Origin: Paenibacillus sp. 32O-W
GTDB lineage: Bacteria > Bacillota > Bacilli > Paenibacillales > NBRC-103111
Length of the DNA: 64,000 nucleotides
NCBI RefSeq assembly: GCF_007679495.1
Contig: NZ_VEGP01000016.1
Location: 1-64,000, forward strand
Direction: 5' to 3'
The notes beneath the pieces are model-generated. The model was not told the DNA's origin. It saw nothing but the letters and a program-made list of their open reading frames with translations, and searched no databases. Shown piece after piece: positions 1 to 9,506 of the stretch; the first letter of the stretch is position 1, and each line of letters opens with the position of its first letter. Made by a program: the position numbers and the translations under genes.

Positions 1-146
1 ATCTTCGGACACCTCGATTTTGCTGAATTTATTGTCGCATTCTCGATTCTCGGTGTCCACTATTCAGTCTAGCATCACACGTATTCAGGGAATTTCGTTC
101 ATAGTGTGCTGTTGAGAATGCTGCTTCCGATGAGTACGTGGTCAAA

Positions 147-162
147 ATGTGGTCAAATGGCG
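147..162 (+). repeat. Left copy of 16-bp direct repeat, att-like
   Basis: ATGTGGTCAAATGGCG here matches 1548-1563 (ATGTGGTCAAACGGCG) at 15 of 16 positions in the same orientation. The two copies enclose the toxin-antitoxin-like pair and the integrase fragment. A shorter copy of GTGGTCAAA also lies just upstream at 138-146. Inference: these may be remnants of the attachment sites of a lost integrative element. Confidence 0.4.
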
Positions 163-340
163 GTCACTATAACATTAACCCCAATAGCACATGAAAGACA
201 CTCGATAATAGCTCGTTCTGTGTGTCGCGGCCGTATCCATTCATTCCATTATCGGGTATAATGTTTATAAGTAAAGATCGAAAAAAGATCGCGGGAAGCG
301 ACCGATTTAGCAACATATTTTGATAAAGGAGTGGTTCTCC

Positions 341-574
341 ATGTCATTGGTACGCAAACTCCATCCTCATATAGCAAAAGACTTAAGGGAGTTTTTATCT
401 GAAAACAATATTTCCACCAAGAAACTTATCATAGATCTTGAAGCAGAAACCATCGAGGACTTTGATGATTACTCAGTTGATGACATTTTAAGTGTAGCTG
501 GAATTCTGAAGCCCGGGGAAGCGCAAGAATTATTAGACCACATTCAGGAGTCACGGGAGGGCTGGGGAAAGTGA
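341..574 (+). CDS. Putative antitoxin of a VapBC-like pair
   Basis: A 77-residue protein that I cannot place in a named antitoxin family. I chose the ATG at 341 (MSLVRKLHPH) because AAAGGAG at 325-331 sits at normal spacing before it; an upstream TTG has no such site. The protein is acidic in its middle and C-terminal half (EAETIEDFDDY). It overlaps the PIN-domain gene by 4 bases (GTGA), the tight coupling usual for antitoxin-toxin operons, and that context is the basis of the call. A TATAAT at 257-262 may be the -10 element, but no good -35 precedes it. Confidence 0.55.
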   Translation: MSLVRKLHPHIAKDLREFLSENNISTKKLIIDLEAETIEDFDDYSVDDILSVAGILKPGEAQELLDHIQESREGWGK

Positions 575-975
575 CTCACAACCACTCCGGATATTTATTC
601 GATTCGAACATCGTCATCGCCATTCTGGACAACGATCATGCTGCTGTTAACTTAGTGCGCCAAGCCCAAGAAGAAAAACAGCGAATATTCTTTTCGACGA
701 TTACGGAATGTGAAGTACTAAGTGGTATTAAACACAATCAGTTTTTAATCGCAGAGCGATTATTCTCCCCCAGACATATGATACATGTCGATTCCACCGT
801 CGCAAGAAAAGCCGCTTCCATGCAAAGCGAGCAAAGAAGCAAGGGACGGAAAATAAAAACTCCGGATGCGCTCATTATTGCAACTGCCTTTACAGCTAAT
901 TTGGTACTGGTTTCCCGGGATTCAGACATGAACTTTGTTACGAATGAGTATGGGATGACTTTGTTAAAAATATGA
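571..975 (+). CDS. PIN-domain protein, VapC-like toxin
   Basis: A 134-residue PIN-domain protein, the size and layout of VapC endoribonuclease toxins that cleave RNA using Mg2+ held by acidic residues. Visible acidic positions are D11 (LFDSN), E48 (TECEVLSG), D99 (KTPDALIIATA) and D117 in the SRDSDMNF tail, which is the full expected set. The GTG start overlaps the stop of the preceding gene by 4 bases, so the two are probably translationally coupled. It lies beside an integrase remnant and between short direct repeats, suggesting it arrived with a mobile element. The active-site set looks intact, so the toxin could be functional. Confidence 0.75.
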   Translation: MTHNHSGYLFDSNIVIAILDNDHAAVNLVRQAQEEKQRIFFSTITECEVLSGIKHNQFLIAERLFSPRHMIHVDSTVARKAASMQSEQRSKGRKIKTPDALIIATAFTANLVLVSRDSDMNFVTNEYGMTLLKI

Positions 976-979
976 TGGT

Positions 980-1156
980 ACATCGCTGCTTGCGGAGGCC
1001 GGAGTCGGCATTCATGAGATCATGGAAAGGCTGGGCCATCAAGATGATGAAATCACAAAACGAGTATATTTGCATGTCACAAAGAGTATGAAAAAAGAAG
1101 CTTCCCAGAAGTTCAGCGTATTAATGAACAACTTATTAAACCAACGAGGACTGTAG
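980..1156 (+). pseudogene. C-terminal fragment of tyrosine recombinase (integrase)
   Basis: Reading from 983 gives SLLAEAGVGIHEIMERLGHQ followed by DDEITKRVYLHVT and a stop at 1154-1156. This is the C-terminal end of phage or ICE tyrosine recombinases, including the LGHQD motif and the segment that normally carries the catalytic Tyr (VYLHVT). The catalytic Arg-containing domain and the HTHAS box upstream are missing; the reading frame simply enters after the end of the PIN gene. It is a remnant with no start codon of its own. Confidence 0.75.
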
Positions 1157-1217
1157 TGGGTCCTCAATTTTTTAAGTGTTATCTATTACTTGTTGTTTTT
1201 CATGCATAATCCCTATC

Positions 1218-1409
1218 TCAGCAATAATCCTCATAATTCCCTCTTGAATAGACCCTATCAAATAGAATAACTTCACAAAACTGTTTAAGCATACTTGAAG
1301 ATATATACGGATCCCTCGAATTATATATCTCCCTCTCCTCGAATCGACCTATATAGGTAAACAGTCCTTCCTTCATGCTCTCAGTAACAGACATCATATC
1401 TGATAGCAA
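1218..1409 (-). CDS. Possible small ORF or gene fragment, unknown
   Basis: An open frame of 63 codons from ATG 1409. The same frame stays open to about 1476 (LIENRKNCTCAWIDVLNKKQ) with GGGGAG just before that point, but the only start there would be CTG or ATT. The sequence is protein-like (MLKQFCEVILFDRVYS) but I recognise no family. It is AT-rich compared with the flanking housekeeping genes. It may be part of the decayed element, or chance. Confidence 0.2.
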   Translation of the reverse strand: MLSDMMSVTESMKEGLFTYIGRFEEREIYNSRDPYISSSMLKQFCEVILFDRVYSRGNYEDYC

Positions 1410-1507
1410 TTTTGAAAGAACATCTTGTTTTTTATTTAATACATCAATCCAGGCACAAGTACAATTCTTTCTATTCTCAATCAGTACTCCCCTTTTTATA
1501 AAAAGAA

Positions 1508-1539
1508 AGACACCTTAGAGTAAAACTCTAAGGTGTCTT
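1508..1539 (-). terminator. Rho-independent terminator, groESL operon
   Basis: A perfect 13-bp stem (AGACACCTTAGAG / CTCTAAGGTGTCT) with a 6-base loop. On the minus strand it is followed by TTTCTTTTT, so it fits the end of the groES-groEL transcript, about 150 bases after the groEL stop. Confidence 0.8.
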
Positions 1540-1547
1540 AAATATCG

Positions 1548-1563
1548 ATGTGGTCAAACGGCG
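1548..1563 (+). repeat. Right copy of 16-bp direct repeat, att-like
   Basis: Partner of 147-162, differing at one base. It lies between the groESL terminator and groEL, so an integration point immediately 3' of groEL is plausible. The 1.4 kb between the copies holds only the toxin-antitoxin-like pair, an integrase fragment and one doubtful ORF. Confidence 0.4.
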
Positions 1564-1645
1564 AAGAACCCTTGATGTTACAGGCTTTACAGCCTTATTT
1601 CCGCATGGTACGCGCTAGCGTTCCATCGGCAATCCAATCTACCGC

Positions 1646-1665
1646 TTAAACGCGGTCGCTCATCC
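1646..1665 (-). repeat. 20-mer shared with 20053-20072
   Basis: On the minus strand this reads GGATGAGCGACCGCGTTTAA, identical over 20 bases to 20053-20072 on the plus strand. It lies 27 bases from the groEL stop codon, inside the groESL 3' untranslated region. Confidence 0.75.
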
Positions 1666-1691
1666 TCGAATTCCTTCGTTGGATGATTGGA

Positions 1692-3332
<1,641 letters not shown>

Positions 3333-3398
3333 CTATTTCAATAGGTACTCAAAAAATTTACTTTCTCTAACGTCGAAACGAATCGATATCTATCAGGT

Positions 3399-3680
3399 TT
3401 AAGCTAATACAGCGAGAATGTCGCTTTCACGCATGATCAGTAGCTCGCGGCCTTCGAATTTCACTTCGGTACCAGCGTATTTGGAGAAGAGTACACGGTC
3501 TCCTTCTTTAACTTCCAAAGGAATGCGTTCCCCGTCTTTCACCGCACCGCTGCCTACTGCAATGACTTTGCCTTCTTGCGGCTTTTCCTTAGCCGTGTCG
3601 GGCAGAACAATACCGCTAGCAGTAGTTTCCTCCTTAGCAATGGCTTCGATAACAACGCGATCGCCTAACGGTTTGATCAT
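3399..3680 (-). CDS. groES: Co-chaperonin GroES
   Basis: A 93-residue GroES, usual family length. It begins [13 protein letters not shown], holds the mobile-loop region ([11 protein letters not shown]) and ends [10 protein letters not shown]. It forms the heptameric lid of GroEL. It is first in the groESL operon with a strong AAAGGAGG ribosome site. A sigma-A promoter (3768-3796) and the CIRCE operator (3730-3756) lie directly upstream. Confidence 0.99.
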   Translation of the reverse strand: MIKPLGDRVVIEAIAKEETTASGIVLPDTAKEKPQEGKVIAVGSGAVKDGERIPLEVKEGDRVLFSKYAGTEVKFEGRELLIMRESDILAVLA

Positions 3681-3729
3681 GGATAAATAGCCTCCTTTAA
3701 TTTTTGCTTTAGCGGCCTATGTAGCCGAA

Positions 3730-3756
3730 TTAGCACTCGTTCGATTCAAGTGCTAA
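3730..3756 (-). promoter_or_regulatory. CIRCE operator (HrcA binding site)
   Basis: The inverted repeat reads TTAGCACTT-N9-GAGTGCTAA on the minus strand, one base from the consensus TTAGCACTC-N9-GAGTGCTAA. It lies between the groES promoter and start codon, the canonical place for repression by HrcA in class I heat-shock operons. The hrcA gene is not in this window. Confidence 0.95.
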
Positions 3757-3767
3757 TAACACTTTTT

Positions 3768-3796
3768 ATCATAAACATTTTCCAATGCTTTTGCAA
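3768..3796 (-). promoter_or_regulatory. Sigma-A promoter of groESL
   Basis: On the minus strand TTGCAA (3791-3796), a 17-base spacer and TATGAT (3768-3773). CIRCE begins 12 bases downstream of the -10 element, at the expected transcription start. Confidence 0.75.
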
Positions 3797-4010
3797 GTAG
3801 TTTTGAGGGAAATTTCATATTTTTTTGCCGCTCTGAGTAAAAAGAACACGTTCCGCGGCCTCAGCCCTTCAGCCGAGGAAATTTGAAGCGTTTTCCATTG
3901 CTCCACCTCATTTTTCAAACGATGCCGCACCCGGTTTATTTCCCTCTTTAGGTTCGCTACAATACGATTGAGGCCGAAGATTTTATCTTGAAAATGAGGA
4001 GGCTTTTTTC

Positions 4011-4391
4011 ATGGATTCTTTAAACGGCAAGTTCACATCGGTTACGCCTATTCTGCGAATCTTTGAAGATAATAAGGCTAAAGAGTTCTATCTCTCTTTC
4101 CTGGAATTCCAATTGGATTGGGAGCACCGGTTTGAGGAAGGAGCCCCGCTGTACATGCAGGTCTCCCGTGACCAAACCGTCCTTCACCTTTCGGAACATC
4201 ATGGGGATTGTTGTCCGGGCTCTGCTATTCGCATTCAAACCGAGAACATTGCCGCCTTTCATGAAAGATTGCTGTCCAAAAATTACGCATATGCCAAACC
4301 CGGGCTGGAAACAACTCCGTGGGGTACTTTAGAGGTTAGCGTTACGGACCCTTTCGGCAATCGGCTAATCTTCTACGGCCATCCCGAATGA
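4011..4391 (+). CDS. Glyoxalase/bleomycin-resistance (VOC) family protein
   Basis: A 126-residue small VOC-fold protein. The pattern of a repeated beta-alpha-beta unit is visible: TPILRIFEDNKAKEFYLSFL at the start and VTDPFGNRLIFYGH at the end, the latter typical of glyoxalase-superfamily bleomycin-resistance-like proteins. Metal-type residues include H65/H66 (SEHHGD) and the C-terminal Glu/His context, but a catalytic role cannot be assigned. AATGAGGAGGC lies before the ATG. It is transcribed alone, divergent from groESL and convergent with tatC. The substrate is unknown. Confidence 0.8.
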   Translation: MDSLNGKFTSVTPILRIFEDNKAKEFYLSFLEFQLDWEHRFEEGAPLYMQVSRDQTVLHLSEHHGDCCPGSAIRIQTENIAAFHERLLSKNYAYAKPGLETTPWGTLEVSVTDPFGNRLIFYGHPE

Positions 4392-4464
4392 CCTCATTCC
4401 TATAATCCAAGCAAAAGAAAGCCAGGGCACCTTCCCTGGCTTCCATACCATTCAATTATGTGAA

Positions 4465-5217
4465 TCAATCTCCGAATTCTTCTTCCCACTGCCTGTCCCT
4501 CTCCAACTGCTTGCGATAGATCATGCCCGACAAGAAAACACTGAATTCGTATAACAGAATCAGCGGAATGATAACGAGGATATCGGAAATCAAATCCGGC
4601 GGAGTAATTACCGTACCGACAATCACAAGTATCATATAGGCGTATCTGCGCATTTTCCGAAGACGCGGGGGGGTGAGAATTCGCAGTTTGGTCAGAAACA
4701 TGACGACGATGGGAAGCTCGAACAGCAATGAAATCGGCAGCAAAATGTTAAACATGAAAGAAAAATATTGTATGATCCCGTAGGTTTCCGTCAACCCGAT
4801 GCTCCGGTTAACAGAAGATGTAAACATGAAGGCCATCTTGAACACAATAAAATAAGCAAAAGCAAGCCCAAGAAGGAACATCACAACCGTAAACGGGATG
4901 TACCTCAGGGTAGCCCTTCTTTCCACTTCCCGCAGGCCGGGTCTGACGAAAGCCCAAATCTGATACAAAGTAAAGGGCAGGACCACAATAAGAGCAATAA
5001 TAAAAGCAAACTGCATATAAACCTGGATACCATCCCACAGGGAGAAAGCATTCCATTCAATCTCCGAAGCGGGCGGCACCGATTTAAAATATTCCAAAAG
5101 ATGAATCGCCGCAAAGAAGCCGCCGATCATCGCGATGACCAAAACAACAATTACCCAGATCAAGCGTCTGCGCAGCTCAGACAAATGCTCGACCAGGGTC
5201 ATCGATTCTTCCTGCAT
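4465..5217 (-). CDS. tatC: Twin-arginine translocase subunit TatC
   Basis: A 250-residue polytopic membrane protein, the receptor for twin-arginine signal peptides of folded exported proteins. It begins MTLVEHLSELRRRLIWV, the conserved TatC N-terminal stretch, followed by six predicted membrane segments; FVRPGLREVERR and the late VGTVITPPDL segment are family hallmarks. The start could be ATG 5217 or ATG 5202 (MTLVEH), which has AGGAAGA before it. It lies downstream of tatA, giving a minimal TatAC system of the Bacillus TatAy-TatCy kind, in the same place relative to groESL as in B. subtilis. Confidence 0.95.
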   Translation of the reverse strand: MQEESMTLVEHLSELRRRLIWVIVVLVIAMIGGFFAAIHLLEYFKSVPPASEIEWNAFSLWDGIQVYMQFAFIIALIVVLPFTLYQIWAFVRPGLREVERRATLRYIPFTVVMFLLGLAFAYFIVFKMAFMFTSSVNRSIGLTETYGIIQYFSFMFNILLPISLLFELPIVVMFLTKLRILTPPRLRKMRRYAYMILVIVGTVITPPDLISDILVIIPLILLYEFSVFLSGMIYRKQLERDRQWEEEFGD

Positions 5218-5343
5218 AGCTTCACCAACCGATCTTTCTCTCTGTGGAGGCTGTCCAACCTGCCTTCATGACCTGCAGCAGAATCAGTGCCGGGCCGATT
5301 GAACTTAAACCTTATGCGTCAGCACGAAAAACCGCAGCCCGGA

Positions 5344-5598
5344 TCAGTCCGGGAGTCTTTTCGTATCGCGAGTGCGATCGGAGTCTTCAGACATGGAAGC
5401 GCGAGATTGGGTATCTTCCTGATACACCTCTTTACGCTTGGGCTGATCATCGTCCGGCATAATATCCTTCGCTCCGTTCTTGAATTCCTTAAGCGTTCTG
5501 CCGAAGGCCCGTCCCAGCTCGGGAAGCTTGTTCGGTCCGAACAACAGGAGCGCGACCAGAATAATCAATATAATTCCAGTAGTTCCGATTCCTGACAT
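5344..5598 (-). CDS. tatA: Twin-arginine translocase subunit TatA
   Basis: An 84-residue TatA/E-type protein: a short N-terminal membrane helix (GIILIILVALLLFGPNKL), the FGPNKLPELGRAFG hinge and amphipathic helix, then a charged tail. It oligomerises to form the Tat pathway pore. I chose ATG 5598 (MSGIGTTG) because GGAG lies 9 bases upstream; the earlier in-frame TTG directly abuts that site. tatC follows after about 125 bases on the same strand. Confidence 0.95.
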   Translation of the reverse strand: MSGIGTTGIILIILVALLLFGPNKLPELGRAFGRTLKEFKNGAKDIMPDDDQPKRKEVYQEDTQSRASMSEDSDRTRDTKRLPD

Positions 5599-5801
5599 CC
5601 TCTGCAACTCCTCTCTGCTTTATATCTTGCACCGGGGATGCCGGTTAAAGCATCCGCAGTTCTTTCAATCATATCTGCAGACAAACCATTCCTGGGCGTC
5701 TGCCGCAATAATTGATTCTATTATACCCCCAACCCTGTTGGATGTACAATCAACAAAATATGAACGTCCATTGAACAAATCATGACCAGAATATGCTAAA
5801 G

Positions 5802-6293
5802 CTACATTATTTCTTTATTCTTCCTGCCGAGAGCATTTAGTGCTGCCGGAAGCTGTTCGATAATGGCTCTCATTCCCTCATGAACACCTTCCGGATGTCC
5901 CGGCAAATTGATAATTAGAGTCGATCCGCGGATCCCGCACACTCCTCTCATCAGCATGGCTTCCGGAAACTTCTGCATCGACTTCATTCTTATGGTCTCC
6001 GCCAAGCCGGGAACCTGCTTGTCTACGACCTGCAGCGTCGCTTCGGGAGTGACATCCCGCGGACCCAGTCCCGTGCCGCCTGCCGTAAAGATAAGATCCG
6101 CTTGATAATAGTCGGTCATCTCGATCAATGACGCCATAATCTCCTTCAATTCATCGGGAACAATTCGGTACTCCACAATTTCTCCGTTCATCTCTTCCTC
6201 AACCAATTCACGGATAACCTGGGCGCTGGTATCTTCCCTCTCGCCTCTGGATCCTTTATCACTGGCGGTAAGAATAGCCACTTTCCAGCGCAT
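5802..6293 (-). CDS. mogA: Molybdopterin adenylyltransferase, MogA/MoaB family
   Basis: A 163-residue MogA/MoaB-type protein that adenylates molybdopterin (Mg-ATP dependent) ahead of molybdenum insertion. Family motifs are TASDKGSRGEREDTS at the N terminus, FTAGGTGLGPRDVTPEAT near residue 70, and IRGSTLIINLPGHPEGV, the GSP-like segment. A strong GAGGAGGAG ribosome site precedes ATG 6293. At this place B. subtilis carries moaC and rex, so the molybdenum-cofactor theme is kept although the gene differs. No other Moco gene is in the window. Confidence 0.85.
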   Translation of the reverse strand: MRWKVAILTASDKGSRGEREDTSAQVIRELVEEEMNGEIVEYRIVPDELKEIMASLIEMTDYYQADLIFTAGGTGLGPRDVTPEATLQVVDKQVPGLAETIRMKSMQKFPEAMLMRGVCGIRGSTLIINLPGHPEGVHEGMRAIIEQLPAALNALGRKNKEIM

Positions 6294-6427
6294 GAGAGCT
6301 CCTCCTCTTCCATAACTGTTTGATGATTTTCGCTTCGGATCTTCCTGTCCGGCCGTTGCCTGCGGGCAAGACCGGTTTCTTCCATCATATAAATAACGGG
6401 CGCCGCAATCAACACCTGTACTGTCGG

Positions 6428-7033
6428 TTAGCGGATAACGGCGCTTTCCGTAATCAGAACGTCCACCCTGTAGTCGTGCTCTTCTTCCGGCACTTCCGGA
6501 ATGATCTGCACATCGAAGGCCAGAGCCAGCCTGACGGGAATCATCAATCCCTGCCGCCCGTACCGGGAGAGAAAACGATCATAGAATCCGCCGCCGTACC
6601 CCAACCGTCTCCTGCAGGCATCGAAGGCCAGGCCGGGCATAAGAATACATCCGATCCGGTCGAGCTTCGTCCATACCGGGCAATCCGGCTTGGGCTCCCG
6701 GATCCCCCAAGGGCCGTTCTCCTCTACTTCCTCCATGGAAGAGATCACGACCGGCTCCATCTCCTTGCTAACCGGGTTAGATCGCGGAGCGGTTACGGGA
6801 ATATGCCGGCCCCAGGCCCATTCTATAATCGGCGTAACATCAAGCTCCGTTCGGAAGGGGAGGTAAGTAAATAATGCCCGTCCCTCCGACAACAAAGAAG
6901 ACTCCTCCGTTAAATACCGGATAGCCTCTTGGCAGATCCTTTCGGATTTCAAACGGCGCTCGGATTCGGCGAGCCCGGATCGCCGCGCCTCGGCTTCCCG
7001 GCGAAGCCGCCGTTTCCGGTCCATATCGGTCAT
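6428..7033 (-). CDS. 5-formyltetrahydrofolate cyclo-ligase
   Basis: About 201 residues, the usual length for 5-FCL (MTHFS), which converts 5-formyl-THF to 5,10-methenyl-THF with ATP. The N-terminal Lys/Arg-rich helix (MDRKRRLRREAEARR) and the C-terminal LGYGGGFYDRFLSRYG motif, which forms the nucleotide/folate site, are diagnostic. I took ATG 7033; an in-frame ATG at 7096 would add 21 residues with no family similarity. It lies upstream of mogA on the same strand with a 134-base gap. Confidence 0.88.
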   Translation of the reverse strand: MTDMDRKRRLRREAEARRSGLAESERRLKSERICQEAIRYLTEESSLLSEGRALFTYLPFRTELDVTPIIEWAWGRHIPVTAPRSNPVSKEMEPVVISSMEEVEENGPWGIREPKPDCPVWTKLDRIGCILMPGLAFDACRRRLGYGGGFYDRFLSRYGRQGLMIPVRLALAFDVQIIPEVPEEEHDYRVDVLITESAVIR

Positions 7034-7345
7034 GATATATGCATGCCTCTCTTGTCCTCGATTGATCTTGTAGACTAATTGTAGCATAACGGCCATATGG
7101 AAGAATAGCTACTTTGGAGCCGTTTCCGTAAGAGCGCTAACCAGCCAATATCAACCGTCAAATAACATACAGGTCGTGGCGGCAGCCAAGCACTTTTGGT
7201 TGGAAGACCCTCCCCTTCTTCGGATAATCGACACTCCTCCCGCTTTCTGAGCCGCCGATTTCCGGTACTGGTCCGAAGCCCATCCATCAGTTAAACTAGA
7301 TAGTAGTTATCCCGATGCAAGTATCTATTCCGGAGGTTAATATAA
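7034..7345. other. Intergenic stretch between divergent 5-FCL and ABC-F genes
   Basis: About 310 bases with no convincing gene. A 70-codon minus-strand frame (7075-7287) is Arg-rich and looks like chance. The segment must hold the two divergent promoters; only the GGAGG ribosome site of the ABC-F gene is clear. Confidence 0.4.
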
Positions 7346-9271
7346 ATGCTGCTTCAAGCTTCAAATTTATGTAAAAATTACGGTGTTCGCCCTGTGCTCA
7401 CCAACATCTCCCTGCAAATTTCGGAAAGGGAACGAATCGGCCTGGTCGGTGTGAACGGAGCGGGCAAATCAACGCTTCTGCAAATTCTGGCCGGCGAGCT
7501 TTCCTATGACAGCGGGGAACTGTTCAAATCCAAAGAGGCACGGATCGGTTATTTGGCCCAGAACAGCGGATTGAACTCGGAACGGACCCTCTATGAAGAG
7601 CTGAGAACGGTATTCTCTCATCTGCTGGAGCTGGAGCAAGAGCTTCGCGAACTGGAAGTCCGCATGGCTGATCCCGAGCTTCTGAACAATGAGAAGCTTT
7701 ATGAAGAAACCATGAATCGTTATGCGGCCCGTTCGGAGACTTTCCGCGAGCAGGGCGGCTATGAAATGGAAGCGAAAATTCGCGGGGTTCTACATGGGAT
7801 GGGCTTCGGAGACTTCCCTCCGGACACCGTGGTGAGCACCTTAAGCGGAGGGCAGCGGACAAGACTTGCCTTGGCCAAGCTTCTGCTGCAGGAGCCCGAC
7901 TTGCTGATGCTCGATGAGCCCACCAACCATTTGGATATCGCTACACTAACCTGGCTTGAGGATTACCTGCGGGGCTACCCGGGCTCGATTCTGGTCGTCT
8001 CTCACGACCGGTATTTCCTCGATGCCCTTGTCCAGACGATCTATGAAATCGAGAGGCACTCTTCCCGCCGGTATACGGGGAACTACTCCCGTTATATCGA
8101 GATCAAGGCAGCCGACTATGCCGTTCAGCTTAAGCACTATGAGAAACAGCAGGAAGAAATCGCCCGAATGGAAGACTTCGTCCGGCGCAATCTTGCCCGT
8201 GCCTCCACGACCAAACGTGCCCAGAGCCGCAGGAAGGCATTGGAACGAATGGAACGGATGGACAAGCCTCTCGGCGATTTAAAGAAAGCCTCCTTCTCCT
8301 TCGAAATCGATCGAACGTCCGGCAAGGAAGTGCTGCGCGCCGACCAAATAGCCGTTGCTTACGATGGGCATGAGCTGTTCACGAATGTCTCCCTGCACCT
8401 GAATCGGGGAGAGACCGTGGCTCTGATTGGCCCTAACGGGGTCGGCAAATCGTCTCTGCTGAAAGTCATCACCGGCCGACTGAAGCAGGAGCGGGGAACC
8501 TATGAATGGGGGAGCAACGTCACTATCGGCTTCTACGATCAGGACCAGTCAGGACTTAATCCCAATCATACCGTCCTTGAGGAAGTATGGAATGCCTTCC
8601 CCCATTTGGAAGAGGCCCGTATCCGCACGGTGCTTGGTAACTTTTTGTTTAGCGGGGAAGATGTGTTCAAGAAAATTTCCGCCTTAAGCGGAGGGGAAAA
8701 AGCACGGGTTTCCCTGGCCAAGCTGATGCTGCTGAACGCCAACGTCCTAATCCTGGACGAGCCCACGAACCATCTCGATCTGTTCAGCAAGGAAGTGCTG
8801 GAGGCCTCTTTGATCGATTATGAGGGAACCTTGCTGTTTATTTCCCATGACCGGTACTTTCTGAATAAAATGGCCGAGCGCGTTCTCGAGCTGTCCCGCG
8901 ACGGGATTACCGGTTATTTGGGGAATTATGACGACTATATGGAGAAAAAGCAGGAGCTTGCCGAGCTGCAGGCCGAAAGCGAACAAGAGAAGCCCACGAA
9001 CGGCGGCCGACAGCAGCCTGTTGAACCACAGAACGATTATGAAGCGGATAAAATAGCCAAACGGGAGGAACGCACCCGCAGGCGCAAGCTGGAACAACTG
9101 GAGCAGGAGATCGCCAAGGTCGAGCAGGAGATAAGCGATCTTGAGGCGGAACTCGCTCAGCCGGAAATCTTTAACGATTACGTCCTCGTACAGCAGAAGA
9201 ACAACGACCTGGAACAGAAAAAAGTGCACCTCGAGCAGCTGTACGAGCAATGGGCAGAATGGATGGAATAG
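7346..9271 (+). CDS. ABC-F family ATPase, YdiF type
   Basis: A 641-residue soluble protein with two tandem ABC ATPase domains and no membrane segments. Domain 1 has Walker A GVNGAGKST (about residue 36), signature LSGGQRTRLALAK and Walker B LLMLDEPTNHLD; domain 2 has GPNGVGKSS, LSGGEKARVSLAK and ILDEPTNHLD. An interdomain linker lies around 250-310, and a C-terminal coiled-coil extension (about 555-641) is rich in Glu, Lys and Gln. ABC-F proteins bind the ribosomal E site and modulate translation or protect against antibiotics. Length, architecture and position next to tsaD match B. subtilis ydiF. GGAGG precedes the ATG. Confidence 0.93.
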   Translation: MLLQASNLCKNYGVRPVLTNISLQISERERIGLVGVNGAGKSTLLQILAGELSYDSGELFKSKEARIGYLAQNSGLNSERTLYEELRTVFSHLLELEQELRELEVRMADPELLNNEKLYEETMNRYAARSETFREQGGYEMEAKIRGVLHGMGFGDFPPDTVVSTLSGGQRTRLALAKLLLQEPDLLMLDEPTNHLDIATLTWLEDYLRGYPGSILVVSHDRYFLDALVQTIYEIERHSSRRYTGNYSRYIEIKAADYAVQLKHYEKQQEEIARMEDFVRRNLARASTTKRAQSRRKALERMERMDKPLGDLKKASFSFEIDRTSGKEVLRADQIAVAYDGHELFTNVSLHLNRGETVALIGPNGVGKSSLLKVITGRLKQERGTYEWGSNVTIGFYDQDQSGLNPNHTVLEEVWNAFPHLEEARIRTVLGNFLFSGEDVFKKISALSGGEKARVSLAKLMLLNANVLILDEPTNHLDLFSKEVLEASLIDYEGTLLFISHDRYFLNKMAERVLELSRDGITGYLGNYDDYMEKKQELAELQAESEQEKPTNGGRQQPVEPQNDYEADKIAKREERTRRRKLEQLEQEIAKVEQEISDLEAELAQPEIFNDYVLVQQKNNDLEQKKVHLEQLYEQWAEWME

Positions 9272-9314
9272 GCTTGACGTGCCGAGATTCGTTCGTCTGC
9301 GGCGCACCTTGTCG

Positions 9315-9347
9315 GGGGATGGTCCAAAAGGGACTATCCCCTTTTTC
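9315..9347 (+). terminator. Terminator after ABC-F gene
   Basis: GGGGATGGTCC (9315-9325) pairs with GGGACTATCCCC (9330-9341) with one mismatch, followed by CTTTTTC. Confidence 0.7.
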
Positions 9348-9506
9348 GAGGCTTTTGGATCAATAGCTGAGGGAGGCGGCAATGGCGGAAAGCTTGCCTT
9401 CCTTTATCATCCAGCAGGCATCGCTATGCCGGTCACTGATTCGTTAAGTGATTGATTGAAATGACGCTTGTCTTAGTCAAAATTGAATAAATGGGCGGAA
9501 GCATTT

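Noticed and set aside
7075-7287. 70-codon minus-strand ORF upstream of the 5-FCL gene
   Set aside because: Arg-rich chance frame across the divergent promoter region.
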